Assembly: GCA_910578175.1 (NCBI GenBank)
Contig: CAJTPF010000016.1
Coordinates: forward strand, 1-64,000
Length of the DNA: 64,000 nucleotides
Reading direction: 5' to 3'
DNA from: an uncultured Lachnospiraceae bacterium
Lineage (GTDB): Bacteria; Bacillota; Clostridia; Lachnospirales; Lachnospiraceae
Shown here one piece after another: positions 18,851-28,857 of the stretch. Positions within the stretch are counted from its first letter, which is position 1, and the number at the start of each line of letters is the position of its first letter. Position numbers and translations under genes: made by a program. The notes beneath the pieces are model-generated. The model was given only the letters and a program-made list of their open reading frames with translations. It had not been told where the DNA came from and did no database searches.

Positions 18851-19987
18851 TTATGTCAAAAAATATATGTAATCGTCTGCGATCTCCTTGGCCTGAGCCA
18901 GACCCAAACCCGTAGCATCTCTTAATTCCTTTATGCCAAGTATTTTTTGATCCGATTCAAACAAAGACAGGATTCTCCGCCTGTCTTCGTAAGAAAGACC
19001 GCCAAGGACTGCTTTCGCTTCATCTAACCCGATACAATTCAATTTTGGGGGATTTTTTGCTTTTATCTCCGTAAGTCCAAAGGAAGGTTCATAATATGCA
19101 TCTTTCGTCAGGGTATTCTCAAATGATATACTAAAATACTCTAACACATTGGGAATAAGTTGACACTTAAATCTGTTGCCCACATACAGATCCACCGTTT
19201 TACCGTTTTTCAGACTGCATTCGATCACTGCGCTGTAAACCTTTACAGAGCTTCCTCTCATTTGTACGTTCCTCTCCTTTTTCACATATTTCAGATAAGC
19301 CATTTGTGAAAAAGGAACTGCAACCGGTCTGAAAAAAGAATCCGTTTCACTGTATGCCAGAATAAATTCTTTCGTAATTATCCATTGTCTGGAATAATAA
19401 AATAAATGCTCTTTCAAATTCTTTTCTAATTCAGATAAAAAATAAGTTTTATCCTGCTCTCCCAGATAAGATTCTGTAATTTTCATCATTTTCTTTGTAT
19501 AACTTCGAAAATAATAATATAACATGATAAAAATGCGTATGACAAGCATACCTGCCAACAATTTAACGATTCCCAAAACCGGAAGTTTCTCCGTTCCGTT
19601 ATCTGCGTTTTGAACCGTCAGAGCAAAAAGAAACGAAAAAAGAACGGTTCCCATAATGATATCCCAGACAAACACTCCCACTTTTCCTGACATAAATCTC
19701 AGCGTTTGACCGACGGTTCTTGCAGTAGGCCGCGGCCAACGGGCGGGATCCGTTTCCCTTTTAAAATTTCCTTTTTTTTGATCCATATATTGAAAAAACT
19801 TTCCACACCCTCTTTCTGTCAACCAGACTATGACCGGAACACACATCAGATAAAATGATTTAACCGCCACATCCATATTGGTTTCTTTCCCCGCCAGAGG
19901 TATGGTATATATCATCACAGAGCTGAATCCTATAAGAAATATTATAAATAAGAGCAGCCGGATACAAATATTTGTAATTTTATTCAT
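18851..19987 (-). CDS. Membrane protein with C-terminal L7/L12-like domain
   Basis: 378 residues. Four predicted membrane segments (about 8-28, 45-62, 105-125, 138-158) followed by a soluble region. The last 30 residues, GIKELRDATGLGLAQAKEIA onward, reproduce the ribosomal L7/L12 C-terminal motif (I-K-x-V/L-R-x-x-T-G-L-G-L-x-x-A-K). In L7/L12 this surface recruits GTPase factors. Such membrane fusions are known in Gram-positives but uncharacterised. Convergent with the CDF gene. Confidence 0.7.
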   Translation of the reverse strand: MNKITNICIRLLLFIIFLIGFSSVMIYTIPLAGKETNMDVAVKSFYLMCVPVIVWLTERGCGKFFQYMDQKKGNFKRETDPARWPRPTARTVGQTLRFMSGKVGVFVWDIIMGTVLFSFLFALTVQNADNGTEKLPVLGIVKLLAGMLVIRIFIMLYYYFRSYTKKMMKITESYLGEQDKTYFLSELEKNLKEHLFYYSRQWIITKEFILAYSETDSFFRPVAVPFSQMAYLKYVKKERNVQMRGSSVKVYSAVIECSLKNGKTVDLYVGNRFKCQLIPNVLEYFSISFENTLTKDAYYEPSFGLTEIKAKNPPKLNCIGLDEAKAVLGGLSYEDRRRILSLFESDQKILGIKELRDATGLGLAQAKEIADDYIYFLT

Positions 19988-20030
19988 TTTTTCAGACCTT
20001 CTTCCTATGTATGTAACATCCTTAATATAA

Positions 20031-20070
20031 GATAAACTGCCTCAGGCGTCATGGCCGGAAACAGTTTATC
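20031..20070 (-). terminator. Possible terminator after purL
   Basis: GATAAACTG (20031-20039) pairs with CAGTTTATC (20062-20070); on the minus strand it is followed by the T-rich stretch TTATATT. It begins 16 bp past the purL stop. Weak T run, hence moderate confidence. Confidence 0.5.
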
Positions 20071-20085
20071 CCGATTCGCAATCTA

Positions 20086-23000
20086 TCAGTTGAAATATTT
20101 CACACCGGACTCAAATATCTTCATGTCCTGTTCACCCACAATGTTCATCGCAACGGAGCGGTCCCGGCGCTCGGAATGAGCCATCTTGCCAAAACAACGT
20201 CCGTCCGGGCTGGTAATTCCTTCGATGGCATGATAAGAGCCGTTTACATTCCACTCTTCATCCATGGTCGGTATTCCCTGCTCATTCACATACTGGGTAG
20301 CAACCTGTCCGTTCTCAAAAAGCTTCTGTATCCATTCTGCATTTGCAACAAATCTTCCCTCGCCGTGAGAGGCCGGATTGACATAGGTCCGTCCCAGATC
20401 CGCCAACTGCAGCCAAGGCGATTTATTGGATACCACTTTCGTATAAACCATTTTGGAAACATGCCGGTTAATGGTATTATACGTTAATGTCGGCGCATTC
20501 TCATCCTGACCGGTGATCTGTCCGTTCGGAACCAGTCCCAGTTTGATCAGGGCCTGAAATCCGTTGCAGATACCGAGAGCCAGTCCGTCTCTTTGATTCA
20601 GCAGCCGGCTCACCGCCTCCTTGATCTTTTCATTGCGGAATGCAGTGGCAAAGAATTTAGCGGAACCATCCGGTTCGTCTCCTGCACTGAATCCTCCCGG
20701 GAACATAATGATCTGCGCCCCATTGATGGCTTCTTCAAATACCTGAACGGAATCCCGGATATCTTCTGCTGTCAGATTCTTAAACACCTTTGTGACCACG
20801 TTTGCTCCCGCACGTTCAAATGCCTTTCTGCTGTCATATTCACAGTTGGTTCCCGGAAATACCGGGATAAATACCGTCGGTCTTGCAACTTTATGTTTGC
20901 AGACATAGAAGCTGCCTGCGGAATAAACGCCGGTATCCACCTCTGTCTTCTCACCGGAAGAGCGGGTTGGAAATACTTTTTCCAAGGTTCCCTCCCATGC
21001 AGCCAGCGCTTCTTCCATGGTGATCCTCATGGTTCCGTATTCAAACGCTGCCGTATCGGTAACCGTACCAATGATGACCGCCACAGGATCCAGTTCCGAA
21101 ACCATGGTTTCATCAATTTCAGCCACAATATTGGCAATTCCCTTTTCAAACAATTCCGCCGTTGAAATTGTATCATTGATCCTGACACCGAGTTTGTTAC
21201 CAAATGCCATCTTACTGACAGCAGCAGCAATACCCTTTGCATCCACCGAATATGCCGATTTGATCACGCCTTTACCGGTCAATGTATGGATCGTATCATA
21301 TAAAGCTTTTACCTGCTCATAATCCGGCAGGTCATATTCATCTTTCTGAATCCTGAACAACGCAATGGCATTTCCTGCTTTCTTAAATTCCGGCGAGATA
21401 ATGTCGCTTTCTTTTGCCACATCCACCGCAAAGGAGACAAGTGTCGGCGGCACATCAATATCATTAAATGTTCCTGACATACTGTCCTTGCCTCCGATTG
21501 ACGGCAGTCCGAAACCAAGCTGAGCATCATAAGCGCCCAGCAGCGCCGCAAACGGCTGGCTCCAGCGTTCCGGTTCCGACGTCATTCTGCGGAAATATTC
21601 CTGGAATGTAAAACGGATTTTCTTATAGTCTCCACCGGAAGCCACTATTTTTGCAACGGATTCCGTTACCGCATAAATAGCGGAATGATACGGACTCCAG
21701 TTGGAAAGATATGGGTCAAACCCATAACTCATCATTGTAACGGTATCACATTTTCCCTTTAAGACCGGAAGTTTTGCAACCATTGCCTGGGTCTCGGTCA
21801 GCTGGTACCGACCGCCGAACGGCATGAATACGGAACCCGCGCCGATGGAACCGTCAAACCGCTCCACCAGGCCTTTCTGGGAACACACATTTAAATCAGC
21901 CAGAGTATCCAGCCATTGTTTTTTTACATCCGCCACATCTTTTGTGTCAAAGAACTTCTCTGTCTCATCCGGCATGTTAACACGGACAGCATTCTCCTGA
22001 TGAGCTCCGTTGGTATCCAGAAAAGATCTCTTTATATTTACGATTTCTTTTCCCCTCCATTTCAATACCAGCCTTGGTTCTTCGGTTACCACTGCCACCT
22101 CTGTTGCTTCCAGATTTTCTTCATTGGCATACTTCATAAATTCTGCCACATCTTTTTTGTCCACAACTACAGCCATACGCTCCTGGGACTCGGATATGGC
22201 GATTTCCGTACCATCCAGACCCGCATATTTTTTAGTGACTTTATCCAGATTGATATCCAGGCCGTCGGCCAGTTCGCCGATGGCAACGGATACGCCGCCG
22301 GCGCCAAAGTCGTTGCATTTTTTGATCAGTCTGCTGACTTCTTCCCTTCGGAATAATCTCTGGAGTTTTCTCTCGGTAGGAGCATTACCTTTCTGTACCT
22401 CGGCCCCGCAGGTTTCAATTGAACTTTCGGTATGAACCTTGGAAGAACCTGTTGCGCCGCCGCAGCCGTCCCGTCCGGTTCTTCCGCCCAGCAGGATAAT
22501 GATATCCCCCGGATCGGAATTTTCACGCTTTACCGCATATCTCGGCGCCGCTGCAATGACTGCGCCGATCTCCATTCTCTTTGCCACATAATCCGGATGA
22601 TATATTTCTTTTACAAGACCGGTGGCCAGTCCGATCTGATTGCCGTAAGAACTGTATCCGTTGGCAGCGCCCCGCACCAGCTTCTTCTGAGGCAGTTTTC
22701 CTTTCATGGTATCCTTCACCGATACCGTAGGATCTGCCGCTCCGGTCACACGCATTGCCTGATATACATAAGTACGGCCGGACAGCGGATCACGGATCGC
22801 ACCGCCCAGACAGGTAGCCGCACCGCCGAAAGGTTCAATTTCCGTCGGATGGTTATGGGTTTCATTCTTGAAATTTACCAGCCATTCTTCGGTGACCACA
22901 CCGTTTCCGTCTTCTTTATCTATCTCTACCGGAACCACGATACTGCAGGCATTGATCTCGTCCGATTCTTCCTGGTCATCCAGCTTTCCGTCTTTTTTAA

Positions 23001-23859
23001 GCTTTCTCATGGCCATGAGGGCCAGATCCATAAGGCATACGAATTTATCTTCCCTGCCCTTAAAAATAACTTCCCTGTCCTCAATATATCTCTCATAAGT
23101 TTTCAAGATCGGAGTTTTATAATATCCGTCTTCAAACGTAACATCTGTAAGCTCCGTATTAAACGTGGTATGACGGCAATGGTCAGACCAATAGGTATCC
23201 AATACACGGATCTCCGTCATGCTCGGGTCTCTGTGCTCGTCCTCCCGGAAATAATTCTGTATATGAAGAAAATCTTTAAAAGTCATGGCAAGTCCAAGGG
23301 AATCATATAATTCCTTCAGCGCTGCTTCCGCCATATCCTTAAATCCGTCAAAGATCTCCACATCTGCCGGCTCTTCAAATTCCGTCACAAGGGTTTCCGG
23401 TTTTTCCAGACCGGTTTCCCTGGAATCCACAGGATTTATGGAAAAGGACTTAATACTTTCAAATTCTTCTTTCGTAATGCTTCCTTCTATTACATAAGTA
23501 GTGGCCGATCTAATGACCGGCTCCTCATCTTCTTTTAAAAACTTTACGCACTGTACTGCCGAATCAGCCCTCTGGTCAAACTGGCCCGGTAAGTATTCTA
23601 CACTGAAAACATGGTCATCTGATTCATTGTACGGGAACGTTTCCTCATACAGGGTATCAACCGGAGGTTCTGAAAATACGGTTACCAATGCCTGTCTGTA
23701 GGTTTCCTCTGATATATCCTCAACATCATACCTGACTAAAACTCTGACACCGGTTACGGTCTTAATCCCGAGATAACCGGATATCTCATGTTTTAACTCC
23801 CTGGCTTTTACGGCATACGGGTCTTTTTTCTCAACATAAACTCTTCTAACTTTGCTCAT
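20086..23859 (-). CDS. purL: Phosphoribosylformylglycinamidine synthase (single-chain)
   Basis: 1257 residues: the large fused FGAM synthase, purine pathway step 4 (FGAR + Gln + ATP to FGAM). The N-terminal PurS-like domain is followed by a linker with RDPSMTEIRVLDTYWSDHCRHT, two AIRS-type ATP domains (NETHNHPTEIEPFGGAATC at about 340) and a C-terminal glutaminase. The glutaminase has nucleophile Cys in LGICNGFQAL and His/Glu near the end (SHGEGRF). Start MSKVRRVYVE preceded by GGAGGTACTT; the longer upstream reading is rejected. Clostridial single-chain form instead of separate PurS/Q/L. No purine riboswitch in the short upstream gap. Confidence 0.96.
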   Translation of the reverse strand: MSKVRRVYVEKKDPYAVKARELKHEISGYLGIKTVTGVRVLVRYDVEDISEETYRQALVTVFSEPPVDTLYEETFPYNESDDHVFSVEYLPGQFDQRADSAVQCVKFLKEDEEPVIRSATTYVIEGSITKEEFESIKSFSINPVDSRETGLEKPETLVTEFEEPADVEIFDGFKDMAEAALKELYDSLGLAMTFKDFLHIQNYFREDEHRDPSMTEIRVLDTYWSDHCRHTTFNTELTDVTFEDGYYKTPILKTYERYIEDREVIFKGREDKFVCLMDLALMAMRKLKKDGKLDDQEESDEINACSIVVPVEIDKEDGNGVVTEEWLVNFKNETHNHPTEIEPFGGAATCLGGAIRDPLSGRTYVYQAMRVTGAADPTVSVKDTMKGKLPQKKLVRGAANGYSSYGNQIGLATGLVKEIYHPDYVAKRMEIGAVIAAAPRYAVKRENSDPGDIIILLGGRTGRDGCGGATGSSKVHTESSIETCGAEVQKGNAPTERKLQRLFRREEVSRLIKKCNDFGAGGVSVAIGELADGLDINLDKVTKKYAGLDGTEIAISESQERMAVVVDKKDVAEFMKYANEENLEATEVAVVTEEPRLVLKWRGKEIVNIKRSFLDTNGAHQENAVRVNMPDETEKFFDTKDVADVKKQWLDTLADLNVCSQKGLVERFDGSIGAGSVFMPFGGRYQLTETQAMVAKLPVLKGKCDTVTMMSYGFDPYLSNWSPYHSAIYAVTESVAKIVASGGDYKKIRFTFQEYFRRMTSEPERWSQPFAALLGAYDAQLGFGLPSIGGKDSMSGTFNDIDVPPTLVSFAVDVAKESDIISPEFKKAGNAIALFRIQKDEYDLPDYEQVKALYDTIHTLTGKGVIKSAYSVDAKGIAAAVSKMAFGNKLGVRINDTISTAELFEKGIANIVAEIDETMVSELDPVAVIIGTVTDTAAFEYGTMRITMEEALAAWEGTLEKVFPTRSSGEKTEVDTGVYSAGSFYVCKHKVARPTVFIPVFPGTNCEYDSRKAFERAGANVVTKVFKNLTAEDIRDSVQVFEEAINGAQIIMFPGGFSAGDEPDGSAKFFATAFRNEKIKEAVSRLLNQRDGLALGICNGFQALIKLGLVPNGQITGQDENAPTLTYNTINRHVSKMVYTKVVSNKSPWLQLADLGRTYVNPASHGEGRFVANAEWIQKLFENGQVATQYVNEQGIPTMDEEWNVNGSYHAIEGITSPDGRCFGKMAHSERRDRSVAMNIVGEQDMKIFESGVKYFN

Positions 23860-23957
23860 AAGTACCTCCATATTTTGGTTGCTGACAAAACTATTTGACA
23901 TGAATAATCTTACAATAACACGAAAGCATTGTCAATTTAATATTCTCCGTTTTTTCT

Positions 23958-26330
23958 TCAGCAATATCTCCAGAACCGCCCGATCAGCTCTCCCACATCG
24001 TTCACATCCGTTACTCCGAAATCTGCCCATTCCCTCGGAAACAGCATTCGGTATGAGCGCTCCAGAAAACGCTGGTCCAAAAGGGCGATCACTCCATAAT
24101 CCTCGCTTGTCCGAATGACCCTTCCCGCTGCCTGCAGTACCTTATTCATTCCCGGATAGCGATATGCATAATCAAATCCCGATTTACCGCTCCTGTCATA
24201 ATACTTTTTCAGGATCTCCCGTTCCGAACACACCTGGGGCAGTCCGGTTCCGATAATGATACTTCCGATCAGCCGCTCGTTTTTCAGATCGATCCCTTCG
24301 GAAAAAATTCCGCCCAATACGCAGAACCCCAGCATACTCTTCGGATTATCCGCCTGAAATCCCTCCAGAAATTCCTCCCTGGCCTGCTCATTCATATTAC
24401 TGTCCTGGCACACGACATCATAAATCTCCGTGATCTTCTGTTCATATGCCAGTGTATAAACCTCATTCATTAACTGATAAGACGGAAAAAACACCATATA
24501 ATTCCCCTTGCAGCCTGCCGCAACCTCTCTGATATAATGCAGCATGCGGAGATACTCTTCCCGCCCCCTTCTGCTGTATTTACTGCTGACATCCCTGGCT
24601 ACGGTCAGAAGACGCTTTCCGGAATCAAAGGGAGAGTCAATATAAATGGCATAATCTTCCCTGTTACCGCTTAACAGTTCTTTATAATAATTGACCGGCA
24701 GCAATGTCGCCGAAAAAAATATGGTAGAATATCCCCGTCTCATACAATCCGCCACATTTCCCGAAGGATTTACGCAAAACAGCTTTACATAAAATTCACC
24801 GGATTCCCGAAAATCCGTATAAATCACATAATTTTCATCGGTCAGTTCATACATATCCAGATAATTCCGAACCACAAAATAAAAATCCATGATCTCACTG
24901 CGATGTTCAAATTCCCGGTTATCATCTAAAAATTTCTCCATTGCAGACTGCAGCCGCAGCAATGCCAGTACCAGTTCCTCCGTATCCGGTATCACCGTAT
25001 AGGTGAAATTTCCCTCCGTTCCGATACATTCCCGCTTTAAAGACAACATTTCCCGGTTGCATTTTTCCAAAGCCTTTTCAAGACCCGCACTTCCCGATAA
25101 AACTTTGGAACCGCTCTTATCTTTTATCAGCTTTTTACAGGCAAGAAAATCTTCTTTAACCAAAACCGCACTGTACATTTCCCTTGCCCGCTCCACCAGA
25201 TTATGGGCTTCGTCCACCAGAAAGATATAGCTTCCCTGGATTCCCTCGGAAAAATACCGTTTCAGACATACATAAGGGTCAAATACATAATTATAATCGC
25301 AGATGATGCCATCCATAAAACTGCTGATATCCAGACTCATTTCAAACGGACATACATCATATTGCTCTGCATACCGTTCGATCACTTCCCGGCTGATATC
25401 GCTTTCCGAACTTATCACATCGAACACAGCTCCGTTGATCCGGTCATAATGGCCTTTTGCCCTGGGACATGCCAGCGGGTTGCACTCCGTTCTTTCTTGA
25501 CAGCAGATCTTATCTTTTGCCGTTAAAGTAACCGTCTTAAAATGAAGACCTGATTTCCGCAGCGTACGGAAGGCTTCTTCCGCCACGGTCCTTGTAATGG
25601 TCTTGGCGGTCAGATAAAAAATTTTTTCCGCTGCCTCTTCTCCCACTGCCCGCACGGCCGGAAAGATGGTGGAAATGGTTTTTCCCACGCCGGTAGGGGC
25701 CTGGATGAACATATTTCGTTTCTGTCTGATCGACTTATAAACGGATACTACGATATTCCTCTGACCCTCCCTGTATTCAAATGGAAATTCCAGATCCGCA
25801 ATGGATTCCTGACGAAGTTTCCTCTCTTTTGTAATGAACTCCGCCCAGACCAGATATTGGCTGATAACGCTTTCAAACCAGACCTCCAAATCCTCATACA
25901 AATGTGTTTCACGAAACCGTCTGACCGCTTCCGTTTCTATATTACAATAGGTAAGCTGTACATCGATCTCTTTCAGTCCCTGTTGTCTGCAATAGATATA
26001 TGCATAACACATCGCCTGTGCCAGGTGGACCGGTACCGGTTCTTTCAGCCGGTTCACATCTGCATACATGGATTTAATCTCATCGATAACTATGGTATCC
26101 TCTTCCGTAATGATTCCGTCTGCACGACCCTCCAGGCAGATTTCATAATCGGTATATTCCATGGATATTTTCAGCGGAACCTCCGCTTTATAATTTGCTC
26201 CCATCCGGTTCTGGATTTTTCTGTGAATCCTGCTGCCCTCTGCCATGGCGTTTTTTGTCATGGAATCCGTCCGCCGGTTATCAATATCCCCGGAACGCAG
26301 AATAAATTCCACCAGATCCCTGACTGACAT
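23958..26330 (-). CDS. Rad3/XPD-like helicase with PD-(D/E)xK nuclease-like N-terminal domain
   Basis: About 790 residues. The N-terminal 150 have the RecB-family nuclease pattern: GRADGIITEEDTIVIDEIKS (Asp, then Asp-Glu-x-Lys) and AQAMCYAYIY. The rest is a superfamily 2 iron-sulfur helicase: Walker A APTGVGKT, four cysteines (CCQERTECNPLACPRA) for a [4Fe-4S] cluster, DEAH box VDEAHNLVE and motif VI QAAGRVIRTSED. Likely acts in DNA repair. No ribosome site precedes either the ATG (26330) or an in-frame TTG (26351), so translation probably couples to the gene ending at 26355. Confidence 0.85.
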   Translation of the reverse strand: MSVRDLVEFILRSGDIDNRRTDSMTKNAMAEGSRIHRKIQNRMGANYKAEVPLKISMEYTDYEICLEGRADGIITEEDTIVIDEIKSMYADVNRLKEPVPVHLAQAMCYAYIYCRQQGLKEIDVQLTYCNIETEAVRRFRETHLYEDLEVWFESVISQYLVWAEFITKERKLRQESIADLEFPFEYREGQRNIVVSVYKSIRQKRNMFIQAPTGVGKTISTIFPAVRAVGEEAAEKIFYLTAKTITRTVAEEAFRTLRKSGLHFKTVTLTAKDKICCQERTECNPLACPRAKGHYDRINGAVFDVISSESDISREVIERYAEQYDVCPFEMSLDISSFMDGIICDYNYVFDPYVCLKRYFSEGIQGSYIFLVDEAHNLVERAREMYSAVLVKEDFLACKKLIKDKSGSKVLSGSAGLEKALEKCNREMLSLKRECIGTEGNFTYTVIPDTEELVLALLRLQSAMEKFLDDNREFEHRSEIMDFYFVVRNYLDMYELTDENYVIYTDFRESGEFYVKLFCVNPSGNVADCMRRGYSTIFFSATLLPVNYYKELLSGNREDYAIYIDSPFDSGKRLLTVARDVSSKYSRRGREEYLRMLHYIREVAAGCKGNYMVFFPSYQLMNEVYTLAYEQKITEIYDVVCQDSNMNEQAREEFLEGFQADNPKSMLGFCVLGGIFSEGIDLKNERLIGSIIIGTGLPQVCSEREILKKYYDRSGKSGFDYAYRYPGMNKVLQAAGRVIRTSEDYGVIALLDQRFLERSYRMLFPREWADFGVTDVNDVGELIGRFWRYC

Positions 26331-26354
26331 TTTAATAAGGTTTGCTGCCAATTT

Positions 26355-26717
26355 CTACACCGACTTTCCCATATAACGAATCAGTTTATCATACTGGGTA
26401 TACATTTCCTGCACGCCGTTTTCCAGCAGATAATAATGCCGGATATAAGGTGCCAGCAAAACGATCAGCAGCAATGCCAATAATAATAATCCGATATTAT
26501 CCGTTATCAGATATGTAAATACCGTCATAAAAGTTCCCAACGCAAACAGAACCGTTACGATCAGATGAACCAGCCTCTCATGCATAAAAAAATCGATCTG
26601 TCTTAAATGATCCTCCAGAACATTCTGAAGATCCATCTCCCGTTTTTTCGCATCATCCGCCATCTGTTCCAGCAATCCGTCCATATGGCATAAATATTCG
26701 GTCATTCGTTTTCTCAT
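26355..26717 (-). CDS. Small membrane protein, unknown
   Basis: 120 residues from MRKRMTEYL, with GGAGGA 6 nt upstream. An N-terminal amphipathic, probably coiled-coil part (1-50) is followed by two membrane helices (LIVTVLFALGTFMTVFTYLI and LLLLALLLIVLLAPYI), then a short cytoplasmic tail. Family not recognised. Stop lies immediately before the helicase start, so they are likely co-expressed. Confidence 0.65.
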   Translation of the reverse strand: MRKRMTEYLCHMDGLLEQMADDAKKREMDLQNVLEDHLRQIDFFMHERLVHLIVTVLFALGTFMTVFTYLITDNIGLLLLALLLIVLLAPYIRHYYLLENGVQEMYTQYDKLIRYMGKSV

Positions 26718-26774
26718 TTCCGTCCTCCAAACCGGAAGCGGCAGACTGCCGCTCCGCTCTAACATTTTTACATA

Positions 26775-27983
26775 TTATGTAGGAGTAGGTACATCATCCC
26801 ATTCGGCATTAGCAAAACATATCATCCAGTTTAAGGTCTTATGTCTCTCCTGTACGACTCCATGGTCTAACCCTGCCGGTCCCTGCATTCCATGAATCCT
26901 TGAATCCACTGCCGCCCAGTCCATCCGGTAAATCAGGTCTGCTTTATCCAGGATCTCTTCTTTGGAACGCATAACCGTTTTTTTACACATATTTGCAATG
27001 GAATCAAATTTCCGAAGATTTTGAATCATTTTTCCCACATCACATATACCGTCCGGATAAGTCCATTCCGCTAAACCAAGGATCCACTCCAATACGTATA
27101 AATTTTCATAATGCCATGAAAAATTAATCCGGTCGGATTCTTCCGAATGATCATCTTCTATGTATTTCATCTCTTGTTCCGTAAGAACATCTTCCAATTT
27201 GTCTACAGAGAAATCTTTCATTACTTTCCGTATAAAATCCCTGGCTTCGGTAACGCTCATATTTTCTTCCGGATTTAATAATGCTTCAGAATATAACGAT
27301 ACGATCAATGTTCCGATGGTTCTCCTGACCACATCTTCCTGACTTCTCAGTCTGATATTCTCATCATCGTCATTCAGCGGCAATTCGCAGACGTATATTT
27401 TTCTGTCATAGAGAAATTTCATATTTTCGGTCCTTCTTGTCATCTGCCGCTCTGTACAATTTTCAAAAAAAGCCGGTCTTTCCTGCAATTCAAAAGGAAA
27501 GTAAAATTCCAGGTCGCTGTCATATTCTTCGGATAAGATAACATTCCCTTCAGAATCCAGCGCCGTAGCCCCCTCATCTACGATCAGAATTCCGTCCATA
27601 TGTTTTATTGCCTCCAGTATAACCGCAATTACCGCATTCATATCATCTGCAGCCCCGCTGTCCTGTTTTACTGCTGTCTTGATTGGAATAAATGCTTTTG
27701 AATGCTGGATATGGTGAATCAGATTAATTTTTATATCCTCATTACAATTCTGTATCTGCGCAAAATATCCGGACACCATATTTTTCTGTTTCTGAATAAA
27801 CTCTTTAAACTCTTCTCCCATTGACTCCGTAAATACATCAATATTAACGGTCTGGATATCATTTTCCAAATGCAGGTTATTTCCTCCTGAGGACTTTTCC
27901 AGTCCGAAACTCTCCATAATGACATCCATGATCCGTTCCGAATCCTGTTCCCTGCTGAATAAAACAATAAGATTCTCTTCCAT
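26775..27983 (-). CDS. DUF4261/DUF4272-type protein
   Basis: 402 residues; start MEENLIVLFS follows AGGAGG. The N-terminal half (to about 215) has the layout of DUF4261 (AVILEAIKHMDGILIVDEGATA). The C-terminal half, with LYVLEWILGLAEWTYPDG, looks like DUF4272 (xEWxLGLxxWPD). Cytoplasmic, acidic, no catalytic motif that I can name. Such proteins turn up as uncharacterised housekeeping or immunity-like genes. Same-strand downstream genes (membrane protein, helicase) follow after 57 bp. Confidence 0.65.
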   Translation of the reverse strand: MEENLIVLFSREQDSERIMDVIMESFGLEKSSGGNNLHLENDIQTVNIDVFTESMGEEFKEFIQKQKNMVSGYFAQIQNCNEDIKINLIHHIQHSKAFIPIKTAVKQDSGAADDMNAVIAVILEAIKHMDGILIVDEGATALDSEGNVILSEEYDSDLEFYFPFELQERPAFFENCTERQMTRRTENMKFLYDRKIYVCELPLNDDDENIRLRSQEDVVRRTIGTLIVSLYSEALLNPEENMSVTEARDFIRKVMKDFSVDKLEDVLTEQEMKYIEDDHSEESDRINFSWHYENLYVLEWILGLAEWTYPDGICDVGKMIQNLRKFDSIANMCKKTVMRSKEEILDKADLIYRMDWAAVDSRIHGMQGPAGLDHGVVQERHKTLNWMICFANAEWDDVPTPT

Positions 27984-28059
27984 ATAAACCTCCTGTTTCT
28001 GATTTATCATTATTTTAATTATACCTTTTTTCCAGTTTTATGTACAGAAAAAACGCCGG

Positions 28060-28800
28060 CTATAGAGAGGGATATCCTATTATATCCTTTACCACTTCTC
28101 CTGCCAGGATCAGTCCTGCTGCCGGCGGTACAAAGGACACGCTTCCCGGCGTTGACCTTCTGTTTGATAACATACCCGTACCGCTGCCGTTCTCCGAAAA
28201 TTCCTCCACAGGATTTACAGGTTTTTCTTTGGAATAGACCACTTTCAGATTGTAGATCCCCCGTTTCTTTAATTCACGTCTCATTACCCGGGCCAGAGGA
28301 CAGACGGAAGTGTTGCTGATATCCGCCGCCTGAAAAGCCGAGGCATCCATTTTATTTCCTGCCCCCATACTGCTGATGACCGGAATCTGCAGTTCTTTTG
28401 CCTTACATATGATACTGATCTTTGCCGTAACCGTATCCACTGCATCCACAATATAATCATAAAGATAAAAATTAAAATCCTGTTCATTTTCCGGTAAATA
28501 AAAGCAATTATGTACAACTACATCCGCCCGGGGATTGATATCCAGTATCCTGTCCCGCATCACTTCTGTCTTATACCGTCCCACCGTGCTCATTGCAGCA
28601 ATGATCTGTCTGTTAATATTGCTGATACTGACCGTATCCATATCTATTAAATCAAAGGCACCGATACCGCTCCGTGCCAGAGCTTCCGCCGCATAACCGC
28701 CCACGCCGCCGATACCGAATATAGCTACGCGGCTGTTATGCAGCCGGTTCATGGCCTCATTTCCCAACAACATCTGTGTTCTGATAAATTGTTCTTCCAT
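28060..28800 (-). CDS. tcdA: tRNA threonylcarbamoyladenosine dehydratase
   Basis: 246 residues of the E1/ThiF/MoeB superfamily. Nucleotide-binding GIGGVGGYAAEALARSG (30-46) is followed by DMDTVSISNINRQ and the family-specific NPRADV and SSMGAGNKMD. TcdA (CsdL) closes t6A37 of ANN-decoding tRNAs into cyclic t6A using ATP. No zinc-binding CxxC pairs, which fits TcdA better than ThiF/MoeB. Monocistronic or with the PqqD-like gene upstream (57 bp gap). Confidence 0.9.
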   Translation of the reverse strand: MEEQFIRTQMLLGNEAMNRLHNSRVAIFGIGGVGGYAAEALARSGIGAFDLIDMDTVSISNINRQIIAAMSTVGRYKTEVMRDRILDINPRADVVVHNCFYLPENEQDFNFYLYDYIVDAVDTVTAKISIICKAKELQIPVISSMGAGNKMDASAFQAADISNTSVCPLARVMRRELKKRGIYNLKVVYSKEKPVNPVEEFSENGSGTGMLSNRRSTPGSVSFVPPAAGLILAGEVVKDIIGYPSL

Positions 28801-28857
28801 TGTATTTCCCCAATCACCTGAAAATATTTTAAATATTTTACATTATATCATATTCTG

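Noticed and set aside
22432-23310. 292-codon plus-strand ORF inside purL
   Set aside because: Antisense shadow of a clearly recognised enzyme, with no ribosome site or family likeness.
23860-23957. Purine riboswitch before purL
   Set aside because: The gap to the helicase gene is under 100 bp and shows no xpt-type junction sequences.
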